This document shows positions 17,267 through 25,927 of a DNA stretch of 64,000 bases, one piece after another. The translations under genes were made by a program, and so were the position numbers. Each line of letters starts with the position of its first letter. Within the stretch, counting starts at the first letter, position 1. Origin of the DNA: Intestinimonas massiliensis (ex Afouda et al. 2020) (GTDB taxonomy: Bacteria > Bacillota > Clostridia > Oscillospirales > Oscillospiraceae); contig NZ_LN869528.1 in NCBI RefSeq assembly GCF_001244995.1, positions 740,652 to 804,651 on the forward strand. The letters run 5' to 3'. The notes beneath the pieces are model-generated. The model made no database searches and was not told where the DNA came from. It saw only the letters and a list, made by a program, of their open reading frames with translations.

Positions 17267-18372
17267 GTACCCCGGCTGTCCACAAAGAGCCCGTCCTCCG
17301 CATCGCCAAGCGGGACGGCCTGCCCCACTGGAAGGGCTGGCTGATCCGCGTCGCCGCCGTGGTCCTGGCCCTGATCCTCAGCGGCGCCTTTATCTACGCC
17401 ATCACCAGGCTCAACCCGGTACAGGTCTACGAGGCCATGTTCGAAGGGGCCTTCGGCTCCTCGCGCCGGAGCTGGGTCACCATTCGGGACGCCATGATGC
17501 TGCTGTGCATCGGCATCGGCCTGGCCCCCGCCTTCAAAATGAAGTTCTGGAACATCGGCGCCGAGGGGCAGATCCTGGTGGGCGGGTGCATGACCGCCGG
17601 GCTCATGCTCGCCCTGGGCGGCACCGTGCCCACTCCGGTGCTGCTGGTCATCATGGCCATCGCCAGTCTGTGCGCCGGGGCGGTGTGGGGCATGATCCCC
17701 GCCGTGTTCAAGGCCCGCTGGGGCACCAACGAGACCCTGTTCACCCTCATGATGAACTACGTGGCCATCCAGATCACCTCCTACTGCGTGGCCCTGTGGG
17801 AGAACCCCTACGGCTCCAACGTGGTGGGCATCATCAACCAGAGCACCAAGGACGGATGGTTCCCCGAGCTCTTCGGCCAGGCCTACGGCCTCAACGTCCT
17901 CATTGTGGTCGTCCTCACCGTGGGGATGTACATCTATCTGAAGAGCTCCAAGCAGGGCTATGAGATCGCCGTGGTGGGCGAAAGCCAGAACACCGCCCGC
18001 TACGCCGGCATCCGGCTGTCCAAGGTCTTTATCCGCACCATGGCCATCTCCGGCGCCATCTGCGGCCTGGCCGGCTTCATCGCCGTGGCCGGAGCCAGCC
18101 ACACCATCTCTACCTCCACCGCCGGGGGCCGGGGCTTTACCGCCATCATCGTGGCCTGGCTGGCCCAGTTCAACACCTTCGTCATGGTGCTCATCTCCTT
18201 CCTGCTGGTCTTCCTCCAGAAGGGCGCCAGCCAGATCGCCTCCCAGTTCAAGCTCAACGAATTCGCCTCCAACGTCATCACCGGCATCATCCTGTTCTGC
18301 ATCATCGGCAGCGAGTTCTTTATCCAGTACAAGCTGATCTTCCGCGGGAGAAAGGAGGCCCACCACTCATGA
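17263..18372 (+). CDS. Nucleoside ABC transporter permease 1
   Basis: A 369-residue BPD_transp_2-type permease with about eight to ten membrane helices. It has the conserved KFWNIGAEGQILVGG block and a GESQNTARYAGI coupling loop. It is the YufP/NupB counterpart. The start ATG overlaps the ATPase stop by four bases and its own end overlaps the next permease by four bases, so the three are translationally coupled. Confidence 0.93.
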   Translation: MSTPAVHKEPVLRIAKRDGLPHWKGWLIRVAAVVLALILSGAFIYAITRLNPVQVYEAMFEGAFGSSRRSWVTIRDAMMLLCIGIGLAPAFKMKFWNIGAEGQILVGGCMTAGLMLALGGTVPTPVLLVIMAIASLCAGAVWGMIPAVFKARWGTNETLFTLMMNYVAIQITSYCVALWENPYGSNVVGIINQSTKDGWFPELFGQAYGLNVLIVVVLTVGMYIYLKSSKQGYEIAVVGESQNTARYAGIRLSKVFIRTMAISGAICGLAGFIAVAGASHTISTSTAGGRGFTAIIVAWLAQFNTFVMVLISFLLVFLQKGASQIASQFKLNEFASNVITGIILFCIIGSEFFIQYKLIFRGRKEAHHS

Positions 18373-19352
18373 TCGACATCCTGTCGCTGCTTCAGGCCTC
18401 CATCGTCTTCGGCACCGTGATCCTCTACGGCGCCCTGGGGGAGATCATCACCGAGAAGTCCGGCAACCTGAACCTGGGCGTGCCCGGCATCATGTACCTG
18501 GGCGGCATCGCCGGTCTGGCCAGCGCCTTCGGCTACGAGCTGTCCACCCCCACCCCCAACCCCGCCGTCTGTCTGGCGCTCTCCTTCGTCTGCGCCTTCC
18601 TGGCCGCCGCCGCCGGAGGACTGCTCTACTCCTTCCTCACCATCACCCTGCGGGCCAACCAGAACGTCACCGGCCTGACCCTCACCATCTTCGGCGGAGG
18701 CGTGGCCAACTTCTTCGGCGGCGCCCTCAACACCATGGCCGGCGGCGTGGGCCAGATCTCGGTGGCCACCACCTCCGCCGCCTACCGGGCCAACATCCCC
18801 GCCCTGGCCAACCTGGGCGCGCCCGGCCGGCTGCTGTTTAGCTACGGCTTTATGGTCTATCTGGCCATCCTGCTGGCCGTGCTGCTGCGCTGGTTCCTCA
18901 ACCGCACCCGCATGGGCCTCAACCTCCGCTCGGTGGGCGAAAACCCCGCCACCGCCGACGCCGCCGGCGTCAACGTCATCCGCTACAAGTACCTGGCCAC
19001 CTGCATCGGCGCGGGGATCTCCGGCCTGGGCGGGCTGTACTACACCATGGACTACATCAAGGGCACCTGGGCCAGCGAGGGCACCATCGAGGCCCTGGGC
19101 TGGCTGGCCGTGGCCCTGGTCATCTTTGCCGTGTGGCGGTCCCTCAACGCCATCTGGGGCGCCTACCTGTTCGGCTTCCTCACCTGGCTGTACCTGTATA
19201 TCCCGGGCCTGAGCCGCTCCAGCCAGGAGCTGTTCAAGATGCTGCCCTATCTGGCCACCATCCTGGTGCTGGTGGTGGTGAGCCTGCGGAAAAAGCGGGA
19301 GAATCAGCCGCCGGCACATCTGGGGCTGTCCTACTTCCGAGAGGAAAGATAA
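18369..19352 (+). CDS. Nucleoside ABC transporter permease 2
   Basis: A 327-residue permease, the YufQ/NupC partner of the previous gene. It has the EKSGNLNLGVPGIMYLGG segment typical of the second subunit and a GENPATADAAGVNV coupling loop. Last gene of the operon; a strong terminator follows. Confidence 0.93.
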   Translation: MIDILSLLQASIVFGTVILYGALGEIITEKSGNLNLGVPGIMYLGGIAGLASAFGYELSTPTPNPAVCLALSFVCAFLAAAAGGLLYSFLTITLRANQNVTGLTLTIFGGGVANFFGGALNTMAGGVGQISVATTSAAYRANIPALANLGAPGRLLFSYGFMVYLAILLAVLLRWFLNRTRMGLNLRSVGENPATADAAGVNVIRYKYLATCIGAGISGLGGLYYTMDYIKGTWASEGTIEALGWLAVALVIFAVWRSLNAIWGAYLFGFLTWLYLYIPGLSRSSQELFKMLPYLATILVLVVVSLRKKRENQPPAHLGLSYFREER

Positions 19353-19362
19353 GCGAACAAAC

Positions 19363-19411
19363 CGCCGCCCGCCGCAGCCGATGGAAACGGCTGCGGCGGG
19401 CGGCGTTTTTT
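19363..19411 (+). terminator. Terminator of the nucleoside transporter operon
   Basis: CGCCGCCCGCCGCAGCCG (19363-19380) pairs perfectly with CGGCTGCGGCGGGCGGCG (19388-19405), followed by TTTTTT. Confidence 0.93.
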
Positions 19412-19749
19412 CCGGACAGCAAAAGCCGGACGCCTGCTCCTGACGTCCGGCTCTGCCAAAGGAAAGAGGATACAATGAAATGAAAAGAAACTGTCTCTTG
19501 CAAGTGTTATGATACCCAAGAGTTGTTAACAATCAAATCTTAAGTTGTTACAAGAGCATTAAATCTCGGGGGTTTTTCGTAAAGTTGACGTAATGCAGCC
19601 AAACTGCCCCTCCGGGCGTGAAAAAGCAGCGGTCAGGCCGCTGCTTTTTCACAGGATCGGAGGATAGAATGAAAAGAAGTAATGTCTCTTGCAACACGAA
19701 GCATACAGAGGTATTGTTAAAAAAAGTAGCTGGAGTTGTTACAATTGTT
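19412..19749. repeat. Two related intergenic repeat units, each preceded by a hairpin
   Basis: Unit A (19461-19556) and unit B (19653-19747) share the order GGA-x-AGAGGATA or GGAGGATA, then AATGAAA, AAAAGAA, TGTCTCTTGCAA, AGAG, TTGTTA and GTTGTTACAA. Each follows a stem-loop: AGCCGGACG/CGTCCGGCT at 19424-19452, and GTGAAAAAGCAGCGG/CCGCTGCTTTTTCAC at 19618-19652. Unit B has a ribosome-site-like GGAGG before ATG 19669, which opens a basic, hydrophobic frame. The same position in unit A stops after ten codons. The base composition is much more AT-rich than the flanks. No product is assigned. Confidence 0.5.
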
Positions 19750-20220
19750 TTAATTCTGGGGAAAATTCGGGGAATTTTTGCGCAGATCATGGAAAAAATC
19801 CTGGAGCAGAGCGGCGCACTCCTCTTTCAAGACCCCGCCGTATACCCGGGGGCGGTGGTTGAAGCGCTCGGCAAACAGGTCCAGCACCGAGCCGCAGGCC
19901 CCCGCCTTCTCGTCCCGGGCCCCGTAGCACACCGTGCCCACCCGGGCGTTGATGATGGCCCCGGCGCACATGGGGCAGGGCTCCAGCGTCACGTAGAGGG
20001 CGCAGTCGTGCAGATTCCAGCCCCCCACCGCCCGGCAGGCCTGCCGGATGGCCTCCACCTCCGCGTGGGCCACCGCGTCCCCCCGTTCCTCCCGGCGGTT
20101 GCAGCCCCGGCCGATCACCGCCCCGTCCTTTACCACCACGCAGCCCACCGGCACGTCGCCGTGCCCGGCGGCCTCCTCCGCCAGGGCCAGGGCCTGACGC
20201 ATATACTCCTCCCGCTCCAT
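19750..20220 (-). CDS. tadA: tRNA adenosine(34) deaminase
   Basis: A 156-residue zinc deaminase that converts A34 of tRNA-Arg to inosine. The HAEVEAI zinc/proton-shuttle motif and the PCPMCAGAI motif are both intact. ATG 20220 gives the MEREEYMRQALALAEEAA start typical of TadA; longer frames upstream are not needed. The ribosome site is a modest AGGTGGG. It is divergent from mntP, and its tail runs into repeat unit B. Confidence 0.94.
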   Translation of the reverse strand: MEREEYMRQALALAEEAAGHGDVPVGCVVVKDGAVIGRGCNRREERGDAVAHAEVEAIRQACRAVGGWNLHDCALYVTLEPCPMCAGAIINARVGTVCYGARDEKAGACGSVLDLFAERFNHRPRVYGGVLKEECAALLQDFFHDLRKNSPNFPQN

Positions 20221-20263
20221 AGGGGACCCACCTGCCTTTCTCTCCCCGCTATTGTACCCGGTT

Positions 20264-20293
20264 TTGGCATGGGGCGCAAGGCTCTGGCATAAT
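20264..20293 (+). promoter_or_regulatory. mntP promoter
   Basis: TTGGCA (20264-20269) and CATAAT (20288-20293) with an 18-base spacer lie upstream of mntP and its yqeC-yqeB neighbours. Confidence 0.6.
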
Positions 20294-20338
20294 GTGTACA
20301 GGTGTGCTATGATATCAAACAGGAAAACAGGTGATCGC

Positions 20339-20914
20339 GTGGAACAGGCCGTCTTTCTCCTCCTCATCGCCCTCAGCCTGGCGCTGGACGCCTTTGCCGT
20401 GTCGGTATCCAGCGGGGTGGCCGTCCCCGGCTTTGGGCCGGCCCAGGCACTCAAGCTGGGCGTGTGGTTCGGGGCCTTCCAGTTTGCCATGCCCCTGGCG
20501 GGCTGGCTGCTGGGCACCGGGGTCAGCGCCTATGTGGAGGCGGCGGACCACTGGATCGCCTTTGCCCTGCTGGCCCTCATCGGCGGACGGATGGCGGCAG
20601 GGGCCCTGGTTCAGGGCTGCGGGACCCAGGCGCGGCCCGAGCCGGCCGCCCTCACGCCGGGGCGGCTGACGGCCCTGGCGGTGGCCACCAGCATCGACGC
20701 CCTGGCGGTGGGCGTCTCCCTGACGTGCATGGAGGTGGACATCCTGACCGCCGCCGGGGTCATCGGGGCGGTGGCCTTCTGCCTGTCGGTGCTGGGGGGA
20801 TTGCTGGGCCGGCGGCTGGGCTGCCTCTTCCAGCGGCGGGCCGAGCTGGCGGGCGGAATCGTCCTCATTCTGATCGGGGTCCGAATTTTGATCGAGCATC
20901 TGACGGGAGGGTAA
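20339..20914 (+). CDS. mntP: Manganese efflux pump MntP
   Basis: A 191-residue, six-helix membrane protein of the MntP family, which exports Mn2+. Characteristic pieces are ALSLALDAFAVSVSSG in helix 1 and AVATSIDALAVGVSL in the second half, with conserved aspartates in the membrane. GTG 20339 is the likely start, with AGGTGA upstream. It ends four bases before yqeC, so it is probably co-transcribed with the selenium/molybdenum cofactor genes; why is not clear from sequence. Confidence 0.88.
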   Translation: MEQAVFLLLIALSLALDAFAVSVSSGVAVPGFGPAQALKLGVWFGAFQFAMPLAGWLLGTGVSAYVEAADHWIAFALLALIGGRMAAGALVQGCGTQARPEPAALTPGRLTALAVATSIDALAVGVSLTCMEVDILTAAGVIGAVAFCLSVLGGLLGRRLGCLFQRRAELAGGIVLILIGVRILIEHLTGG

Positions 20915-20918
20915 GGAC

Positions 20919-21629
20919 ATGGAGCTTTGGCGCAGGCTGGCCCTGGACCCGGCGGCCCACCGGCTGGTGACCCTGGTGGGGGGCGGCGGCAAGACTACCC
21001 TGCTCTATGCCCTGGCGCGGCAGGCGGTGGACGCGGGCTACACCGTGGCCGTCACCACCACCACCCACATCCTGCCCCATCCCGGGCTCCCGCGGTCCGA
21101 ACGGCCCACCCGGGCCCTGCTGGAGGCCCGGCGGGCGGTGACCGTGGGGACGGTGGGGGAGAAGGGCAAGCTGACCGGCCCGGAGAACCCGGCGGCCCTG
21201 CTGGACCTGGCCGGCGTGGTGCTGGTGGAGGGGGACGGGGCCAACCGCCTGCCCCTCAAAGCTCCGGAGGAGTGGGAGCCGGTGATCCCGCCGGAGAGCC
21301 GGGCGGTGCTGGCCGTGGCGGGGCTGGACGCGGTGGGCCGCCCCATCGGGGAGACCTGCCACCGGCCGGACCGGGCGGCGGCCCTGGTGGACAAGCCCCC
21401 GGACGCCCTCGTGACGGCGGCGGACGCGGCCCGGCTGCTGACCCACCCCCTGGGGGGGCGCAAGGGGGTCCCGGTCGGTGCGGCCTTCCGGTGCGTGCTC
21501 AACAAGGCGGACACGCCGGCCCGCCGGGCCGCCGGGGAGGTATGCGCGGCCCAGATTCGGGCCATGGGCCTTCAAGCCGTGCTGACGGCATTTCGGGAAG
21601 AGGAGCGTGACGGAAAATGCTGGTTTTGA
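20919..21629 (+). CDS. yqeC: Selenium cofactor biosynthesis protein YqeC
   Basis: A 236-residue P-loop protein. The nucleotide-binding motif VTLVGGGGKTT is near residue 20, followed by VAVTTTTHILP and VLVEGDGANRLPLK. YqeC belongs to the set (YqeB, YqeC, MocA-like) that accompanies selenium-dependent molybdenum hydroxylases; its exact reaction is not settled. It overlaps yqeB by 13 bases and follows mntP closely. Confidence 0.9.
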   Translation: MELWRRLALDPAAHRLVTLVGGGGKTTLLYALARQAVDAGYTVAVTTTTHILPHPGLPRSERPTRALLEARRAVTVGTVGEKGKLTGPENPAALLDLAGVVLVEGDGANRLPLKAPEEWEPVIPPESRAVLAVAGLDAVGRPIGETCHRPDRAAALVDKPPDALVTAADAARLLTHPLGGRKGVPVGAAFRCVLNKADTPARRAAGEVCAAQIRAMGLQAVLTAFREEERDGKCWF

Positions 21630-22408
21630 TCAAAGGGGCCGGGGACTTGGCCACCGGCACGGCGGTGCGGCTGCACCGGGCGGGGTTCCGGGTGGTGATG
21701 ACCGACATCGCCCGGCCCACGGCGGTGCGGCGGACCGTGGCCTTCTGCCAGTGCATGTATGACGGGACGGCCCAGGTGGAAGGCATCGCCGCCCGCCGGG
21801 TGGAGACGGCGGAGGAGGCCGCGGCCTGCCTGACGGCGGGAGAGGTCCCCGTGCTGGCCGACCCGGAGGCGCGCATTCGGACCGAACTGCCCTTCGATGC
21901 CCTGGTGGACGCCATCCTGGCCAAGCGGAACCTGGGCACGGCCCTCACCGACGCCCCCATCGTCCTGGCCCTGGGGCCGGGTTTTACGGCGGGGGTGGAC
22001 TGCCATGGGGTGGTGGAGACCAAGCGGGGCCACTACCTGGGGCGGCTCATCCTGGCCGGGAGCGCCATCCCCAACACCGGCGTGCCCGGCGACATCGGCG
22101 GCTATTCCGCCCAGCGGATCATCCGGGCCACGGCAGACGGAATCTTTGAGCCGGAGGTGGAGATCGGCCAGAGGGTGGAGACCGGAGCGCTGGTGGCCCG
22201 GGTGGATGGCACGCCGGTGTACGCCGCCATGCCGGGCATGGTGCGGGGAATGCTCCCCGCGGGCCTGCGGGTCACCCAGGGCATGAAGGCGGGGGACATC
22301 GACCCCCGGTGTGAATACGAGCACTGCTTCACCGTCTCGGACAAGGCCCGGGCAGTGGGCGGCGGCGTGCTGGAGGGGCTGCTGTACTTCCAGAGCCGCC
22401 GGGGCTGA
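21617..22408 (+). CDS. yqeB: Selenium-dependent molybdenum cofactor protein YqeB
   Basis: A 263-residue member of the EF2563/YqeB family found with selenium-dependent molybdenum hydroxylases. It has a Rossmann-like start LVLIKGAGDLATGTAVRL, a central ALGPGFTAGVDCHGVVET and a GVPGDIGGYSAQR segment. It is thought to help add selenium to the Mo centre. Coupled to yqeC. The xdhABC genes about 7 kb away are the obvious client. Confidence 0.92.
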   Translation: MLVLIKGAGDLATGTAVRLHRAGFRVVMTDIARPTAVRRTVAFCQCMYDGTAQVEGIAARRVETAEEAAACLTAGEVPVLADPEARIRTELPFDALVDAILAKRNLGTALTDAPIVLALGPGFTAGVDCHGVVETKRGHYLGRLILAGSAIPNTGVPGDIGGYSAQRIIRATADGIFEPEVEIGQRVETGALVARVDGTPVYAAMPGMVRGMLPAGLRVTQGMKAGDIDPRCEYEHCFTVSDKARAVGGGVLEGLLYFQSRRG

Positions 22409-22501
22409 TACCCTTTGTAACCCAATGTAGCCGGAAACGGGGGATTTTTGGAGAAAGACCTGATAGGATAGGGGAGAAAAACGGTCCTGGAGGTCAAAAC
22501 C

Positions 22502-23611
22502 ATGAAAAAGCTGTCCCTTATGTTGATACTCCTCGCGCTGCTGGGCGCCTGTGCTCCGGCGGGCGGGGAGGCAGACCCCGCGCCGGAGCCCGAGCCCGAA
22601 CACGCCGCCCTGTACCGCCAACTGGCCCTGTATATCCGCCAGGGGCTGACGGACTACCGGCTGCCGGGGAAATACACCCTGTCCTTCGGGCCCCTGGAGG
22701 AGGAACGAGACTACTTCCGAGCGCTGGAGGGGGAGAGTCTGTGCGCCGTGGTGGTGGAGGGGGGCGACGGTCTCCGCGGCGGGGGCTACTTCAGCGTGGG
22801 CTGGGACGAGGAGGCCGACTGGTATGGCTTTCACAGCCTGTCGGAGCCCTTTTTGTCCGGAGACGAGGGGTACTGCCCCGAGGTGGACCCGGTCTGGACC
22901 CTGGAGATCGACACCGAGGCCCCGGCGGCGGAGGTCCCCCGATTCGACACTCCGCCGGTGCCGGTGGAGACGGTGACGGACCATCAGGACCCCTTCCGCA
23001 CCGGAGGGGACTTCCACCGGGAGACCTACCACTACGTGGACCAGCGGCGAGGGCTGGACGTGATGGCGGACTACCCCCAGATCGGCTGGGTGCGGGGCTG
23101 GGACACCGAGGGCGTGGAAAAGACGGTGGACGACCTGCTGCGGCAGGCGGCGGTGGAGGTGCCCTTCGACTTCGGCGGGGATTACGACATCCGGAAGAAG
23201 GAAAACGGCGCGACGGAGGGAACCTATCAGATCACCCGGGAGGATGAGAAGTACCTCTCCGTGCGGTTTTACAGCTACTACGACTTCCGCTGGGCCGCCC
23301 ACCCGAGCTGGGGGGAGCGGGGGGTCACCGTGGACCGGGAGACCGGGCGGCGGCTGGCCCTCACCGACGTGGTGGATTTCGACGGGGACGGCGGGGCCCT
23401 GATCCGCCGGTACGACTGGACGCCCCAGTGGACCTGCCCCGGGGGCGAGATGGAGTTCCTGGCCGGGGCGTTTGTGGACTGGGGCGAGAACGGCTATCTG
23501 GAGGACTTCTATCTGACGGAGGACAAGCTGGGGCTGATCGTACACTTTGGCCGGTATTACACCTGCATCGAAGCCAGCCTGGACAGCCTGCCCCTCAAGC
23601 TGGAGCTGTGA
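22502..23611 (+). CDS. Lipoprotein with DUF3298/RsiV-like C-terminus
   Basis: A 369-residue lipoprotein with a lipobox ending at Cys17 and a Pro/Glu linker. The middle region is unassigned. The C-terminal ~180 residues resemble the DUF4163/DUF3298 fold found in RsiV and other cell-surface proteins (VTVDRETGRRLALTDVVDFDG). GGAGG precedes ATG 22502. Its function is unknown. It lies between yqeB and a thioredoxin-fold gene on the same strand. Confidence 0.78.
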   Translation: MKKLSLMLILLALLGACAPAGGEADPAPEPEPEHAALYRQLALYIRQGLTDYRLPGKYTLSFGPLEEERDYFRALEGESLCAVVVEGGDGLRGGGYFSVGWDEEADWYGFHSLSEPFLSGDEGYCPEVDPVWTLEIDTEAPAAEVPRFDTPPVPVETVTDHQDPFRTGGDFHRETYHYVDQRRGLDVMADYPQIGWVRGWDTEGVEKTVDDLLRQAAVEVPFDFGGDYDIRKKENGATEGTYQITREDEKYLSVRFYSYYDFRWAAHPSWGERGVTVDRETGRRLALTDVVDFDGDGGALIRRYDWTPQWTCPGGEMEFLAGAFVDWGENGYLEDFYLTEDKLGLIVHFGRYYTCIEASLDSLPLKLEL

Positions 23612-23672
23612 ATGGAAAGCAGGGCGGAGGGGCAAGCTGGGAGATACAAAGATACAAAGGAGAATCCATACT

Positions 23673-23936
23673 ATGAAAGAAATGTTGCTGTTTGTGCTCA
23701 AGGACTGCCCCCACTGCCGGCTGGCCCTGCAATGCCAGGAGGAGCTGCTCCAGGCGCACCCGGAGTGGCGGGACATCCCCCTGCGCGTGATCGACGAGCG
23801 GGAGGAGGCCGACCTGGCTGACTCCTACGATTATTTCTATGTGCCCACCTATTACGTCGGCGGGGAGAAGGTCCACGAGGGCCACGCCGAGCGGGAGGAC
23901 GTGGAAAAGGTGCTCCGGCTGGCGGCGGAGGAATAA
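23673..23936 (+). CDS. Glutaredoxin/thioredoxin-like protein with CPHC motif
   Basis: An 87-residue thioredoxin-fold protein with the redox motif CPHC at residues 12-15 and the cis-proline segment VPTYYVGG. Its length fits a minimal glutaredoxin or NrdH-like fold. A histidine after the proline suggests an oxidising or DsbA-like redox potential, but that is inference. It starts at ATG 23673 after AAAGGAGA and ends at a bidirectional terminator. Confidence 0.85.
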   Translation: MKEMLLFVLKDCPHCRLALQCQEELLQAHPEWRDIPLRVIDEREEADLADSYDYFYVPTYYVGGEKVHEGHAEREDVEKVLRLAAEE

Positions 23937-23969
23937 AAAAGAGGCCCGGACAGTCCGGGCCTCTTTTTT
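23935..23969. terminator. Bidirectional terminator between redox gene and mocA-like gene
   Basis: AAAAAAGAGGCCCGGAC pairs with TCCGGGCCTCTTTTTT. A-run and T-run on opposite sides make it work for both converging transcripts. It overlaps the last codons of both genes. Confidence 0.93.
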
Positions 23970-24537
23970 ACAGATCGTTGAGGGTATCCACATCCCGGAG
24001 CTCCCGGGGGTCGGCCGCCTCCACCAGGACCAGCCGGTCGGGATGGGCCTGGATCACCGCTCCGCCGCCGGCGTCGCCGGTGAGGGCAAAGAGCTCCGGG
24101 TAAAATTCCCTGGGAAAGAGCGCCGGGTTGCCCCGCTTTCCACCCCAGGACAGGGCGCAGATGCAGTCGGGCGATTCCTGAAAGGAATTTAGCAGACGTT
24201 TGATACTCTCCGTAGTCAGCCAGGGCTGGTCACAGACGGCGAACAGAGCCCCGTCCAGATCCTCCACCGCCGCCAGGCCCAGGGTGACGGACCTGGACTG
24301 GCCCAGGTCGGCAAAGGGATTTTCAAAGGCGTGGTAGCCCGCCTGGGCGGCCAGGGACAGGATCTCCGGGTAGCGGCTCACCACCACGGCCCGGTCAAAG
24401 AGGGCGGCGGGCAGGGCGGCGAAGGCCCGCTGGATCAGCGGCCTCCCCTCCACCGGGTGGAGCAGCTTGTTGGAGCCAAACCGGCTCCCTGCGCCGGAGG
24501 CCATCAGCACCGCCCCCACCGTCGCGGCGGCCCTCAT
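23968..24537 (-). CDS. MocA-like molybdenum cofactor nucleotidyltransferase
   Basis: A 189-residue MobA-like NTP transferase with the nucleotide loop LMASGAGSRFGSNKLL, then FAVCDQPWLT holding the metal-binding aspartate, and GGKRGNPALFP. MocA attaches CMP to the molybdenum cofactor for hydroxylases such as xanthine dehydrogenase. It overlaps the hydantoinase stop by four bases, the last gene of a five-gene operon divergent from xdhABC. Confidence 0.86.
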   Translation of the reverse strand: MRAAATVGAVLMASGAGSRFGSNKLLHPVEGRPLIQRAFAALPAALFDRAVVVSRYPEILSLAAQAGYHAFENPFADLGQSRSVTLGLAAVEDLDGALFAVCDQPWLTTESIKRLLNSFQESPDCICALSWGGKRGNPALFPREFYPELFALTGDAGGGAVIQAHPDRLVLVEAADPRELRDVDTLNDL

Positions 24538-25916
24538 CGCCAGAAGCCCGCCGGGCCCCGGCGGACGTAGCGGCCCTGCCGCTCCAGGACCACCCGGCCG
24601 CCCTCCACCGCCACCTGGCCGGACAGAAGCACCGTGTCGGCCCGGCCCCGGAGAGCCCAGCCCTCATAGGGGGTGTAGTCCACGTTCTGATATTGAGTTG
24701 CACTTGTAATACGACCGGTATAATTTTGATCAAATATTACAATATCTGCATCGCTGCCCACCGCCAGGACCCCCTTTTGGGGGTACATGCCGAAGAGCCG
24801 GGCGGGATTTTCCGCCAGCAACCGGGCCATGTCTGCGGCCGTGATGCGCCCCGAGGCCACAGCGTGGGTATAGAGCAGGGCGGGGCGATGCTCCACCCCG
24901 GGCAGGCCGTTGGGAATCTTGGAAAAGTCGTCCTTTCCCAGCTCCTTCACCCCGTGGAAGTCAAAGGAGCAGTGGTCGGTGCCCAGGGTGTCGATGTCCC
25001 CCCGCTCCAGAGCCTGCCACAGGGCCTGCTGGTCTTCCAGGGGCCGGGCGGGAGGGGAAAAGACGTACTTGGCCGACTCAAAGCCGGGCAGGCTGTAGCA
25101 GCTCTCGTCCAGCAGAAGATACTGGGGGCAGGTCTCCAGATAGACCTTCTGCCCCCGCTCACGGGCGGCCAGCGCGTGCTCCAGCCCCCGCCGGGTGGAC
25201 AGGTGGACCACGTTTACCGGATACCCCGCGCACTCGGCGATGGCCAGCCAGCGGTTCACCGCCTCGGCCTCCACCGCCGGGGGGCGGGACCGGGGATGGG
25301 CGGAGGGGCCCAGGCGTCCGGCGGCCTTCTGCGCCCGGATGCCCGCGTTGACCAGGTCGCCGTTTTCACAGTGGCAGCCCAGCACGCCCCCTTCCCGGCC
25401 CACCGCCTGGATCACCTGGTAGGCTGCGGCGTCGCTCAGGCGCAGGTTGTCATAGGCCAGATAGACCTTGTAGGAGGTCACCCCCGCGGCGGCCATGTCC
25501 CGGAGCTCGGAGCGGATGCGGGGGTCCCAGTCCTTGATGGTCATGTGGAAGCCGTAGTGACAGCAGGCTTTTCCGTCCGCCCGGCCGTGCCAGGTCTCCA
25601 GCGCGGAGGCCAGCGAGCAGCCCCGCTCCGGCTCGGCAAAGTCCAGCACGGTGGTGGTGCCCCCCGCCAGAGCTGCCCGGGTGCCGGTGAACCAGTCGTC
25701 CGCCGTCTCGTTGGCCAGGCCCTTGTTCATCTCGAAGTGGGTGTGGGTGTCGATCAAGCCGGGAAACACCAGCTTCCCGGCGGCGTCCAGCACCCGGCTG
25801 TTCCCCGCGGGCAGGGAGGGGCCGAGCTGGACGATCTTGTCCCCGTCCACCCGCAGATCGGCCCTCTGCGGGCCGTCCGGCAGGACCAGGACGCCGTTTT
25901 GAATCAGAATCGACAT
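24534..25916 (-). CDS. Dihydropyrimidinase/hydantoinase-type cyclic amidohydrolase
   Basis: A 460-residue amidohydrolase with a full binuclear zinc site: His58 and His60 in DTHTHFEM, the carbamylated Lys150 in SYKVYLAY, His182 in CHCENGD, His238 in VVHLST, and Asp314 in GTDHCSF. The family opens cyclic ureides such as hydantoins, dihydropyrimidines or allantoin. Placed with two PLP enzymes and divergent from xdhABC, it probably acts in N-heterocycle degradation. Substrate not determinable here. It starts 11 bases after the small membrane protein gene. Confidence 0.9.
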   Translation of the reverse strand: MSILIQNGVLVLPDGPQRADLRVDGDKIVQLGPSLPAGNSRVLDAAGKLVFPGLIDTHTHFEMNKGLANETADDWFTGTRAALAGGTTTVLDFAEPERGCSLASALETWHGRADGKACCHYGFHMTIKDWDPRIRSELRDMAAAGVTSYKVYLAYDNLRLSDAAAYQVIQAVGREGGVLGCHCENGDLVNAGIRAQKAAGRLGPSAHPRSRPPAVEAEAVNRWLAIAECAGYPVNVVHLSTRRGLEHALAARERGQKVYLETCPQYLLLDESCYSLPGFESAKYVFSPPARPLEDQQALWQALERGDIDTLGTDHCSFDFHGVKELGKDDFSKIPNGLPGVEHRPALLYTHAVASGRITAADMARLLAENPARLFGMYPQKGVLAVGSDADIVIFDQNYTGRITSATQYQNVDYTPYEGWALRGRADTVLLSGQVAVEGGRVVLERQGRYVRRGPAGFWR

Positions 25917-25927
25917 AGGGGCCTCCT

